This document shows, piece after piece, positions 27,707 through 35,740 of a DNA stretch of 64,000 nt (position 1 is the stretch's first letter; every line of letters begins with the position of its first letter). A program made the translations under genes and the position numbers. The DNA is from Chitinophaga solisilvae (GTDB lineage Bacteria > Bacteroidota > Bacteroidia > Chitinophagales > Chitinophagaceae). The stretch lies in NCBI RefSeq assembly GCF_009928525.1, contig NZ_JAABOK010000018.1:1-64000 (forward strand), written 5' to 3'. The notes under the pieces are model-generated. The model worked only from the letters and a program-made list of their open reading frames with translations. It did not search any database and was not told the origin of the DNA.

Positions 27707-29185
27707 ATGATGAAGAAAATACTATGGATCCTGCTGACAGGTATGTTATCCCTGCCGGCAACTGCTCAGACCGACAGCCTCCGGTTCCGCCATTTTTCTG
27801 CCGTACAGCTCCGGGCAGATTTTAACCAGCTGCGTCAGGCGCTGGAAAAAATGCATCCGGGTTTATACCGCTATGCCTCCCGCAGTGATATGCAGCATTA
27901 CATGGATAGTTTGTATGCTTCTTTAATAGACAGTACCGCCTTCTATGACTGGTACAACACCTGCACAGCGCTGACAGCCTATATCCGCTGCGCCCATACC
28001 GGGGCTAAACCTATGGCAGGTTTCGACAGGTACTATAATCACCGTACGCGTTTCTTCCCTTTTTCTACCCATTGGATAGGTGACAGCGTATATATATCCC
28101 TGAACCATACCACCGATACTACCATCAAACCCTTCTGGCAGCTGCTGTCCATCAACGGGCGCAGTATGCCTGCCATACGCAGGCTCCTGGCTGCGCATAT
28201 GTCGGGCGACGGAGAGATCCAGGCAGAGAAAAAGCAGCAGCAATTCAATCTGGGGATGTTCCAGTTTCTGTACTATGTGCATATCGAAAGGCCGGATTCC
28301 TTCACTATCACCTACCGCGATGATAAAGGGAATAGCGGTAGCCTGACCGCCGCGGCAGCCACAGTGCCGGTCATTAACCGCCGCACCGGAGAGAACCCGG
28401 TGAACCGGGGAATACTGAAAATGTATGCAGCAAGGTCGGAGAAAAACCGGAAGCAGCCCTGGCGGCTGGATATCATCGATACAACCGGGGTGTTGACGAT
28501 CCGCACCTTTGGGGCCGTAGGCAAAATGGATATGGGCAGGTTCCTGGACGAAAGCATGCGTACCCTGCAGCAAAAGAAGATCCGGCGGCTGATCATAGAT
28601 GTAAGAAATAATAACGGCGGTGCAGATACACTGGGGGTGCTGCTGTTCCGCTATCTCATTCACCAGCCGTCGCGGTATTACATTCGGCAGTATGCGGTAA
28701 GTATGGACAGCAGCTACCTGCGCTATTCAGACCTCAGTGAAGAAGAAAAGCAGCATGCAGCTGAAGAAGTTATCCCGGAGCCTGACGGCACCTTCACGCT
28801 TAAAGCGGCCCATACGGCGGGCGTGTCCCTGCAATATCCTGCTGCCAACGCCTTCACCGGGAAAGTGATGGTATTGATGAATGGCGCCAGCTATTCCACC
28901 GCCTCAGAATTCCTGGGGGCCGTGAAAGCCAGCAAGGCAGCTACCCTGATAGGAGAGGAATGCGCCGGCAACTACAGCGGTGGTAATGGCGGCTCATTTC
29001 TGCATATTCCCCTGGCGCATACCGGCGTTGAGGTATCCATTCCGCTGATTTATTACGAATGCTATACTACACCGCCGGTATTGCCGGGGCGTGGTGCACT
29101 GCCTGATATTACCGTTCCTGACGATATCAGCCTGATAAAGACAGGGAAGGATACCCAGCTGGAATACGCATTGCAGCTGAAGTAA
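27707..29185 (+). CDS. S41 family peptidase, exported
   Basis: About 492 residues from the ATG at 27707; the frame also opens with a TTG three bases earlier. A signal peptide (ILWILLTGMLSLPATAQ) precedes an N-terminal helical domain (LRADFNQLRQALEKMHPGLY), a middle domain, and the C-terminal S41 tail-specific protease domain (GVLTIRTFG, LIIDVRNNNGGADTLG, LMNGASYSTASEFLG). The serine in NGASYSTASE is the probable nucleophile. No clear PDZ domain was seen. It follows the AraC regulator by 78 bases. Confidence 0.85.
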   Translation: MMKKILWILLTGMLSLPATAQTDSLRFRHFSAVQLRADFNQLRQALEKMHPGLYRYASRSDMQHYMDSLYASLIDSTAFYDWYNTCTALTAYIRCAHTGAKPMAGFDRYYNHRTRFFPFSTHWIGDSVYISLNHTTDTTIKPFWQLLSINGRSMPAIRRLLAAHMSGDGEIQAEKKQQQFNLGMFQFLYYVHIERPDSFTITYRDDKGNSGSLTAAAATVPVINRRTGENPVNRGILKMYAARSEKNRKQPWRLDIIDTTGVLTIRTFGAVGKMDMGRFLDESMRTLQQKKIRRLIIDVRNNNGGADTLGVLLFRYLIHQPSRYYIRQYAVSMDSSYLRYSDLSEEEKQHAAEEVIPEPDGTFTLKAAHTAGVSLQYPAANAFTGKVMVLMNGASYSTASEFLGAVKASKAATLIGEECAGNYSGGNGGSFLHIPLAHTGVEVSIPLIYYECYTTPPVLPGRGALPDITVPDDISLIKTGKDTQLEYALQLK

Positions 29186-29206
29186 CGCCTGTTCTTACCC
29201 GGACGG

Positions 29207-29665
29207 CTATACGCCGAACTGTACAAGATGGTGATCCAGGTGTTTATAAAACAGGTTGTTCCATTCTGTGAGCGTCAACACACCGAACGAGTGGGACTGC
29301 CGGTTGTCAAAATGTGTTTTGCCCAGTCCCAGCAGCTTGCTGAGATGCGCGATCAGCCTGTTTTTCTCTGTCTCAAAATCCCTGGCGTCGTGAATCCGGT
29401 ATGCCGGACTGGTAGGAGCATTCCGTTTGAAGGGCTGTTCGCTGACAACAGATTTTTTGATGAATGTTTTCAGCATGAAGCCAAGCAGAAAACCAGGTTT
29501 TGGGTACTGGTCCGTAAATTCCTGTTCAAACATAACATTGCAATGGGCAAGCATCTGACCCACATTCATTTTGCCCCACTGGGGGCTGCTTCCGGGGCTG
29601 AGCCGGTGGATACGTTGTACGAGGCCGGAAGAAATTTCTTCCGAGAAAATATTAGGTAAAGCCAT
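29207..29665 (-). CDS. DUF1569 family protein (DinB-like fold)
   Basis: A 152-residue protein with features of the DUF1569 family: WGKMNVGQMLAHCNVMFEQE near the start and LTEWNNLFYKHLDHHLVQFGV at the end. The conserved His residues suit a metal site of the DinB/YfiT four-helix fold. No biochemical role is firmly known. It lies 10 bases downstream of the YciI-like gene and is convergent with the S41 peptidase. Confidence 0.85.
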   Translation of the reverse strand: MALPNIFSEEISSGLVQRIHRLSPGSSPQWGKMNVGQMLAHCNVMFEQEFTDQYPKPGFLLGFMLKTFIKKSVVSEQPFKRNAPTSPAYRIHDARDFETEKNRLIAHLSKLLGLGKTHFDNRQSHSFGVLTLTEWNNLFYKHLDHHLVQFGV

Positions 29666-29674
29666 AACAGGAGG

Positions 29675-30016
29675 TTAATGATGTCTGATAATGTTTCTGA
29701 TTTCCACATGACCGCCGGCATCCAGTATAGGGCAGCCGGCAGATAAAGCTACGGCTTCTTCCAGGGAATCTGCACGTACAATGATATAGCCGCTGACTAT
29801 TTCCTTTATTGCCGCATAAGGCCCGTCGGTGATCACCTGATTGGCACTCACCGTTTTTCCCTGGTTGCCTAATTTGTTTGTGCTGACAAATTTATCCTGT
29901 GCGGCGATACCGCCGATCCAATCCTGCCACCGGTACCGGCAGGCCTGCATAGCTTCCGGTGTTTGCTGTACGCCGGAAGCAGGAATGTGTCTGAAGAGCA
30001 TCATGAATTCTTTCAT
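29675..30016 (-). CDS. YciI-related protein
   Basis: A 113-residue single-domain protein of the YCII family, often annotated PhnB-like or DGPF-domain. It begins MKEFMMLFRHIP and contains VITDGPYAAIKEIVSGYIIV and GCPILDAGGHVEIRNI. Related proteins often accompany ECF sigma factors or regulators; here it sits with DUF1569 and a GNAT gene. The activity is unknown. Confidence 0.88.
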   Translation of the reverse strand: MKEFMMLFRHIPASGVQQTPEAMQACRYRWQDWIGGIAAQDKFVSTNKLGNQGKTVSANQVITDGPYAAIKEIVSGYIIVRADSLEEAVALSAGCPILDAGGHVEIRNIIRHH

Positions 30017-30088
30017 GGGGTATGCATTTTTGTTGTATGATCTTTAGACAACTTCGTGTTTACTGATTGGACAAAAATATGCCGGTTA

Positions 30089-30523
30089 TTACATGATTTT
30101 TTTCTCGAAAACTTTTTGCGTCTTTTTTTCCGTGAATCCCAGGGTTTCATAAAAACGGTGGGCATCTGTGCGGATCTGGTTGCAGCGCACCCTGATTTTA
30201 CCGTATCCTTTTTCCTGCAGCCAGTTGCAGGCCGCTGTTACCAGTATTTTACCAATGCCTTTGCCCCGTTGCGTTTCATCTACTACCAGGCTTACTATTT
30301 CTCCGTTATTACCCTCTGCCAGCCGGTGGGAGATGAGTACCTGCAGGCAGCCGACTACCTGCTGCTGTGCAGTGACAGCCACCAGTACGGTGCTTTTTTC
30401 TTCCTGCAGAATAAGTTCCAGGCGCGCAGATAAGGTGTTGCTGTCTACCGCATAGCCCAGCTGTTGCATTAACATAACGATGGTATCCAGGTCTCCGGAT
30501 ACAGCTTTTCTACAAACAATCAT
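30089..30523 (-). CDS. GNAT family N-acetyltransferase
   Basis: A 144-residue acetyltransferase with the acetyl-CoA loop motif VVDETQRGKGIGKILVTAA at about residues 88-106 and the closing AHRFYETLGFTEKKTQKVFEK. It begins IVCRKAVSGDLDTIVMLMQQ, normal for the family. The substrate amine is not predictable. It is transcribed in the same direction as the two genes after it but 72 bases away. Confidence 0.92.
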   Translation of the reverse strand: MIVCRKAVSGDLDTIVMLMQQLGYAVDSNTLSARLELILQEEKSTVLVAVTAQQQVVGCLQVLISHRLAEGNNGEIVSLVVDETQRGKGIGKILVTAACNWLQEKGYGKIRVRCNQIRTDAHRFYETLGFTEKKTQKVFEKKIM

Positions 30524-30616
30524 ACCCTGAAAATATTAATTTTTGTACATTAATGGTAATCCCGGGTAAACTGTAGCTGTAACGGGAGAAAACATCCACA
30601 TGTGAAAAAAGATTGT

Positions 30617-31051
30617 ATGGAGAATATTGAACACATCAATTATATCAAAGTACCTGCTGCTAAAGTATTTGAGGCATTAACCACGCAGGAGGGCCTGGGT
30701 GCGGTATGGACGCGTAAGCTGATTGTTAAACCGGAAACCGGTTTTGTCAATGCCTTTGACTTTGATGATAACTATGCGACTAAAATGAAGATACTGGTGC
30801 TGGAGCCGGAGAAGAAAATACACTGGGAATGTGTGGAAGATGATCCTGAGTGGGTAGGTACGCATGTCACCTTTGACCTGAGTGAGAATAAGGAGAAGGG
30901 AGTAACGACCATTGTACTTAAACAGTTGTACTGGCGGGAGCTGACAGACTTTTATCGTTATTGCAATTACAACTGGGCCATGTTTCTTTTCAGCCTGAAA
31001 TCTTACTGCGAAGACGGGAAGGGATTACCTTTCCAGGACCGTAAGTTTTAA
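30617..31051 (+). CDS. SRPBCC/AHSA1 family protein
   Basis: A 144-residue protein from the ATG at 30617; a GTG at 30602 is a possible earlier start. It has the START-like fold text of the Aha1 C-terminal group: INYIKVPAAKVFEALTTQEG near the start, ILVLEPEKKIHWECVEDDPE in the middle, and a final helix WAMFLFSLKSYCEDGKG. Such proteins bind hydrophobic ligands or help chaperones; the ligand here is unknown. It is convergent with the histidine kinase gene. Confidence 0.88.
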   Translation: MENIEHINYIKVPAAKVFEALTTQEGLGAVWTRKLIVKPETGFVNAFDFDDNYATKMKILVLEPEKKIHWECVEDDPEWVGTHVTFDLSENKEKGVTTIVLKQLYWRELTDFYRYCNYNWAMFLFSLKSYCEDGKGLPFQDRKF

Positions 31052-31084
31052 ATGCCAGGGCAGGTATGACCGGCGGAGGATACT

Positions 31085-32413
31085 TTATCCGCTGATCATA
31101 CTGTCCGGGAATGTAATGGTGAAGATGGTGCCTTCTCCGGGCGCCGCACTTACTGTAATGGTGATGCCGTGATATTGTGCGATAGTATTTACAATTGATA
31201 ATCCCAGGCCATAACCTTCCTGGCCGTTCCTGTTTACTTTTTTGAACCTGTCGAAGATGGTGGCCATTTCGCTGTCGGGGATGCCGATGCCGGTGTCCCG
31301 GATCATCAGCCGGAACGGTGTGCCAGGGGAATGCTGATCGTATACCATGATGGCTCCTCCGGGTTTGTTGTAGCGTATGGCGTTGTTGAGCAGGTTATAC
31401 AACAGCTGGAAGATGAGATCATGGCTGGCATTCCGGATAGTAGCTTCCGGAGGCAGCTGCAGGGAAAATGATAGTCGTTTTTCCTGCAGGCGTTCATCCA
31501 GTTCATCCATGATGGTGGTAACGAGTTCCCGTAGTGGCAGCTGGTCTGTTTTGGGAAACTGGTCATTTTCTATCCGGGAGATGAAGAGCAGGGAATGCAC
31601 AATTTTTTTCAGCCGGTGCAGGGTTTTCATCATGCCCATGATCTGTTTCTGCACTTCCTCATCCAGCTCTCCGTCTGTCATGATGTTTTCCATTTTGTTC
31701 TGCAGGATACTGATAGGAGTCATCAGTTCATGCGAGGCGTTGGAGGTGAATTCCCTTTCTTTTTCAAATGCGGACTTGATTTTTCCCATTAGTTCAATAA
31801 GGGAGTCGTCCAGGTATTTGAAGTCAGTGGTAGAAGTAGATATATGCGGCAGCTGTTCCCGGAAGGGGAATTTCCGGTTAACCAGCCTGGTGCTGATAAT
31901 GAGGCCGAGGGGGCGGAGCAGCAGGCGGGTGAACACCAGGTCTGTCATGATAGTGATAACGATCAGCGTAATCAGTACAAACAGGGCTACCCGTTGCAAC
32001 GGCCGGTTATACTGGCTGATGGTGGATGTTGTTTTACCTACTTCCAGTACATAACGTTGTTGATTATCTGTGAATACGTGGCTTAGTACGCGGTAGGTGA
32101 GGGTATCTTCTTCCACCACGCGCCGCACGGTAGCGATGGTATCGGAGAGGGTAAACCTGCCGGCGGGTTCCAGTGATATGTATTCTTCTTTGAGCATAGT
32201 ATAGCTGCCGTAGTTTTTTTCTCCCTGAAGGTAGGCGCCGATACCATTTTTGCTGATGACCTGTAGTACTTTTTTCTTTTGTTCTTTCAGGTAATAGTCG
32301 TTGTACTGGTAGGCAATTTTATCCACCAGTGCGGGTAGCAGCAGTACGAACAGTACTACGATGGCTACTTTGGAGAGCGTAATGAACAGCGTAAGTTTTG
32401 TCAGTAGTTTCAC
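31085..32413 (-). CDS. Sensor histidine kinase
   Basis: A 442-residue membrane kinase. Membrane segments at about 8-30 and 142-165 enclose a periplasmic sensor of about 110 residues. Next come a linker, the H-box (SNASHELMTP, with His228), the N-box NLLNNAIRYNKPGG and the ATP-lid motifs IRDTGIGIPD and GYGLGLSI. The start is a GTG (32411-32413) two bases after the stop of the response regulator gene, which suggests translational coupling. It would phosphorylate that regulator. The signal is unknown. Confidence 0.93.
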   Translation of the reverse strand: MKLLTKLTLFITLSKVAIVVLFVLLLPALVDKIAYQYNDYYLKEQKKKVLQVISKNGIGAYLQGEKNYGSYTMLKEEYISLEPAGRFTLSDTIATVRRVVEEDTLTYRVLSHVFTDNQQRYVLEVGKTTSTISQYNRPLQRVALFVLITLIVITIMTDLVFTRLLLRPLGLIISTRLVNRKFPFREQLPHISTSTTDFKYLDDSLIELMGKIKSAFEKEREFTSNASHELMTPISILQNKMENIMTDGELDEEVQKQIMGMMKTLHRLKKIVHSLLFISRIENDQFPKTDQLPLRELVTTIMDELDERLQEKRLSFSLQLPPEATIRNASHDLIFQLLYNLLNNAIRYNKPGGAIMVYDQHSPGTPFRLMIRDTGIGIPDSEMATIFDRFKKVNRNGQEGYGLGLSIVNTIAQYHGITITVSAAPGEGTIFTITFPDSMISG

Positions 32414-32415
32414 GC

Positions 32416-33090
32416 TCAGATTTTTATTTTATAGCCGATGTTACGCAGTGTCTGCAGCCATTCTACGGAGGCGTGTGCAGATAATTTCTTGCGGATGTTT
32501 TTTATGTGTACGTCGATATAGTTGGAGTCGGCTTCATCATCGGAGAAGTTGCCCCATATATGTTCGCTCAGCTGCATCCTGGTGAGCGGCCTGTTTTTGT
32601 GGAGGAGCAGGTAGCTGAGCAGGTCAAATTCCTTCCGGGAGAGGGAAATTTCGTGGCCGCTGCAGGTAACTCTGCGGCGGGAGAGGTCTACAGCGAAATC
32701 TCCGAGTGGTACAACGGATTGGTTGAGGCCTGATTTCCTTCGGTTGATGGCCTGCATTCTTGACTGCAGTTCCAGCAGGGAAAAGGGTTTGGCCAGGTAA
32801 TCGTCCGCTCCCAGGTCCAGGCCGCGGATGCGGTCTTCCAGCTGACCGCGGGCGGTCAGTATGATGTAGGAGGCATCCGGACAGTTTTTCCGGGCTTCCG
32901 CCAGTACGTGCATGCCATCTCTGTCCGGCAGGCCCAGGTCGAGGAGGATAAAGTCATATTGGTTCTCCTCCATTTTGGATAGCCCTTCCTGCGCGGTGGC
33001 AGCAAGGTCGCAGAGGTAGAAGGCTTTTTTCAGGAAGACTTCCATTTCTGCTGCCATGGCTTGTTCATCTTCAACGATTAATACTTTCAT
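32416..33090 (-). CDS. OmpR-family response regulator
   Basis: A 224-residue regulator with a receiver domain (about 1-118; acidic pocket VEDE, phospho-acceptor Asp51 in LLDLGLPDRDG, Lys in LAKPF) and a winged helix-turn-helix output domain (about 125-224; SRKEFDLLSYLLLHKNRPLT, SNYIDVHIKNIRKKL). It pairs with the histidine kinase encoded right after it. It begins one base after the stop of the outer-membrane protein gene, so all three are probably one transcript. Confidence 0.95.
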   Translation of the reverse strand: MKVLIVEDEQAMAAEMEVFLKKAFYLCDLAATAQEGLSKMEENQYDFILLDLGLPDRDGMHVLAEARKNCPDASYIILTARGQLEDRIRGLDLGADDYLAKPFSLLELQSRMQAINRRKSGLNQSVVPLGDFAVDLSRRRVTCSGHEISLSRKEFDLLSYLLLHKNRPLTRMQLSEHIWGNFSDDEADSNYIDVHIKNIRKKLSAHASVEWLQTLRNIGYKIKI

Positions 33091-33091
33091 A

Positions 33092-33955
33092 TCAGAACTG
33101 GTAGTACATACTTAGGTGGAAGAATGAGTTGGCGGTGCCGCCGCCTGTCTGTGCTTCCCGGCTCAGTACAGCGAGTTGCCAGGCTGCTTCTATCATATAG
33201 TGTGCGCGGTTATATGCCAGTGGTACCCGAAGGTTATAGGAGAGCATATCAAATTTGCTGTTGTCCACGGTGGTGGTCGTGGTAGTAGTCGTGCTGCTTC
33301 CGGGAAGGTGTATCAGCGGAGGCAGTGGAAATCCCATGATGCTGTCTCTTTTGTATTTTTCCGTGATATAGGATTCGTAGAAGTGCTGGGTGCCTGCGGT
33401 GACTTCAATTTTAGGGGTAAGTGTCACCAGGTCTTTTTTGCTGAAGAGATGTCCCAGGCCGATCAGTTTCTCTGTGCTGAGTGTAACGAAAACATCCTGT
33501 TGTTTGCCGAAGGTATAATCGGCGTTGACAGCGGTTGTCATCCAGTATTCGTAGCTGAGCGAGGCCCCTGCCATGTCCGGGCTGGCAGCCTGCAGAAAGG
33601 GGGATTGGGCCGGGTAAAAAGTATGGCTGTAGTTCAGATCGGCCACCAGTTTTTTACCCAGGTTGAAGCTGAAGCCGATGCCGGCTGCCGAGGCGGAGAC
33701 TATAGCATCGGAATCGTGCAGCAGGCGGTATCCCATTCCGGTGAAATATAGTCCGAATGGGAATTTCAGCATGGCGCTCACTGCAGCGTATGGCATTTTT
33801 TCTGCGGCCTGCTGTCCGTAGTAACTGGCGTTATTGGAATAGGTTATTCCGGCAGTCAGCGTTGTTTTTTTCTTCTCTGTTTGCGAGCTGTCTGCCTGCG
33901 CAAAAGATTTCATTCCCCATGACAATATCAGGGATAACATGATGGCATGTTTCAT
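33092..33955 (-). CDS. Predicted outer-membrane beta-barrel protein
   Basis: A 287-residue exported protein with a signal peptide (MLSLILSWGMKSFAQ) and alternating amphipathic strands, ending in MYYQF, as barrel proteins do. A loop near residue 223 has eight threonines in a row, coded by mixed ACN codons (33270-33300). No family was recognised by eye. It lies immediately upstream of the response regulator and kinase genes, so it may be the sensed or controlled component. Confidence 0.65.
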   Translation of the reverse strand: MKHAIMLSLILSWGMKSFAQADSSQTEKKKTTLTAGITYSNNASYYGQQAAEKMPYAAVSAMLKFPFGLYFTGMGYRLLHDSDAIVSASAAGIGFSFNLGKKLVADLNYSHTFYPAQSPFLQAASPDMAGASLSYEYWMTTAVNADYTFGKQQDVFVTLSTEKLIGLGHLFSKKDLVTLTPKIEVTAGTQHFYESYITEKYKRDSIMGFPLPPLIHLPGSSTTTTTTTTVDNSKFDMLSYNLRVPLAYNRAHYMIEAAWQLAVLSREAQTGGGTANSFFHLSMYYQF

Positions 33956-33967
33956 ATTGTAGGTTTT

Positions 33968-34315
33968 TTACCGGATAATCCTGATGGCCGGCCTGATTAT
34001 TTTCGGCGGGGCAATCCTGACAGGGTTTACCTGTACCGGTATCGGAATCGCGATAGGTTTGGCCAAGCGGCGTGATTTTGGCACTTCTTTGATCATCTCG
34101 ATTTTTAACACCTCCGGCTTCTTCGCGTCCTCTTGTTTTTCAATAATTTTTTTCGGCTCTGACACTGGCACGACAGCTGTATCAGCGGTAACAGGAATAT
34201 TACCGGTGGGTTGCAGGCTGGGTATATCTGCCCTGGAATCCGCAGCGAATGCGGCTCCCGGACGAATGGCCAACAGGGCAACTATTGCCAGCTGATATAT
34301 AAGATGTTTTGCCAT
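33968..34315 (-). CDS. Small exported basic, proline-rich protein
   Basis: A 115-residue protein from the ATG at 34315; the frame extends to 34354. A signal peptide (LAIVALLAIRPGAAFA) precedes a low-complexity mature part rich in Lys, Pro, Ile and Val (KKIIEKQEDAKKPEVLKIEM; AIPIPVQVNPVRIAPPKI). There are no cysteines or catalytic motifs. It is not recognised. It lies 12 bases before the beta-barrel gene of the two-component operon, so it probably works in the envelope with it. Confidence 0.6.
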   Translation of the reverse strand: MAKHLIYQLAIVALLAIRPGAAFAADSRADIPSLQPTGNIPVTADTAVVPVSEPKKIIEKQEDAKKPEVLKIEMIKEVPKSRRLAKPIAIPIPVQVNPVRIAPPKIIRPAIRIIR

Positions 34316-34374
34316 GAGCGTAAAAGTAACAGATTTTTGCTGCCACAGCCGCAAAAATCTGTTGATATCATTAA

Positions 34375-34992
34375 TTATAACCGTAAGGCAGCATTGCTCC
34401 GTATATGTGTACGGACTCCTGCCGATATGGGTTTAACCCGGATGGCTGGCTGTATGCCGGCATTTATGGCGGCGGGTATCCCGGCGCCTGTACCTGTTAC
34501 CTGCATGGCTTCCCGGTGTATGACTTTTACCGGTACTGCTGCCTGGATCCTTGTACTGGCGGATGTTTCCAGTGCTACCTTTGCTACCGGAGCTGCAGCC
34601 GGTTTAACAGTGATAATGGTTTCCTGCCCGGCTTCCACCCGTGTGGTAACCGCCTTCGTGGCCGTTGTGGCCGCAGTTATTGCTGTATGCTCCTGCTGTA
34701 CTGCCGCTGTTTGTACAGTAGTGACAGCTGCCTGTCCGGCTGCCGCCTGTGTAGTCGTCAGCTGCTGAACACCAGCCGCCATTTCCCCGCCGGACACACT
34801 TCCACCCAGTGCCGCACTGCCTTGCACCTGCCCTTGCCCACTCACGCCAGCCTGCCCTGTCCGGCCTGCTGCTGCCGTATTTACATTACCTTTTACCTGT
34901 ACCTGCTGTTCGCCCTTAATAGTGACAGTCTGAGCAAACGCAGCACCTGACGATAGCATTACCGCTACCATAATTACATTAGCTTTCATCAT
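34375..34992 (-). CDS. Exported Ala/Thr/Val/Gln-rich low-complexity protein
   Basis: A 205-residue protein with a clear signal peptide (VIMVAVMLSSGAAFAQ). The mature part is strongly biased to Ala, Thr, Val, Gln and Gly (for example QAAVTTVQTAAVQQEHTAIT), with no Cys and no Trp. The composition suggests an extended or fibrous envelope protein. It is not recognised as a known family. It is the first gene of the likely operon that ends with the two-component system. A long antisense frame on the other strand is a by-product of this composition. Confidence 0.6.
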   Translation of the reverse strand: MMKANVIMVAVMLSSGAAFAQTVTIKGEQQVQVKGNVNTAAAGRTGQAGVSGQGQVQGSAALGGSVSGGEMAAGVQQLTTTQAAAGQAAVTTVQTAAVQQEHTAITAATTATKAVTTRVEAGQETIITVKPAAAPVAKVALETSASTRIQAAVPVKVIHREAMQVTGTGAGIPAAINAGIQPAIRVKPISAGVRTHIRSNAALRL

Positions 34993-35032
34993 CCCGATTT
35001 GATTTTAAGTCAGTAATATTATTTTGATAAGG

Positions 35033-35062
35033 CAAAGCTAAAAGGGGAAGATGAAGCGAAAA
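35033..35062 (-). promoter_or_regulatory. Likely promoter of the two-component operon
   Basis: On the minus strand, TTTTCG (35057-35062) and TAGCTTTG (35033-35040) are separated by 16 bases. The -7 box is a full match to TAnnTTTG; the -33 box is only partial. The first ATG is about 40 bases downstream. Confidence 0.5.
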
Positions 35063-35196
35063 TGAAGAAACGGCCTCCGGGTGATTTTTTTTGAAAAATT
35101 TCCGGCTCCCTGTTAATCCTGTTCCTGCTGAATGTTATGAACGGTAACAAGGGTACCCCGAAAGATGAATAATTTACTTTTCTAATCTTTCTACTT

Positions 35197-35658
35197 ATGA
35201 AGTATACTACTGTCATTACCGGCAGCCTCCTGATGCTATGCCTGTTCCCGCGTGCAACACATGCCCAGAACAGCCGCGACTCGGCAGCTATCAGACAGGC
35301 TGCGCTGGACTACATCGAATCCCAGCACAAGCCTGATCCCGGCCAGATGGCCAGAGGCATACACCCCCGGCTGGTGAAACGCACCTTCTGGAAATATGCG
35401 AAACAGCCCAGGGAATACCTGCGTGAATCCCATGCGGATGAAATGATATTGCTGGCAGCCTCCTATAATGCCAATAATGACAAATTTCCGCCCAATCCGC
35501 GCAAGGAAGTAGTACTGCTGGATGTCAGCTCCAATACCGCCTCCGTAAAGCTGTATGCCGACACCTGGATCGATTACATGCACCTGGTAAAACTCAACGA
35601 CGAATGGAAAATAGTAAATGTACTGTGGCAGTTCAACGACCCGCAGCGGCATCAGTAA
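35197..35658 (+). CDS. Exported lumazine-binding/NTF2-like protein
   Basis: A 153-residue protein with a signal peptide (TGSLLMLCLFPRATHAQ) and one NTF2-like domain of the putative lumazine-binding type: IRQAALDYIESQHKPDPGQM at the start, then HPRLVKR, and DYMHLVKLNDEWKIVNVLWQ at the end. Members bind small molecules or act as polyketide-type isomerases, but no substrate can be named. It stands alone, divergent from the two-component operon and 83 bases before the Tricorn-like gene. Confidence 0.82.
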   Translation: MKYTTVITGSLLMLCLFPRATHAQNSRDSAAIRQAALDYIESQHKPDPGQMARGIHPRLVKRTFWKYAKQPREYLRESHADEMILLAASYNANNDKFPPNPRKEVVLLDVSSNTASVKLYADTWIDYMHLVKLNDEWKIVNVLWQFNDPQRHQ

Positions 35659-35667
35659 ACTTCCCCG

Positions 35668-35697
35668 TTGCCGGATGCCGGCATTTGAGTATCTTTA
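35668..35697 (+). promoter_or_regulatory. Likely promoter of the Tricorn-like protease gene
   Basis: TTG (35668-35670) and TATCTTTA (35690-35697) are 19 bases apart, matching the Bacteroidota pattern. The ATG at 35741 would follow a leader of about 35 bases. Confidence 0.5.
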
Positions 35698-35740
35698 GCT
35701 GTCGCACATTGCAACACCAAAATCATCCTTTATTTGCTTT

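Noticed and set aside
33260..33310. Eight-threonine run as a phase-variable repeat in the beta-barrel gene
   Set aside because: The codons are mixed ACN triplets without a pure repeat unit, and gain or loss of triplets would not change frame.
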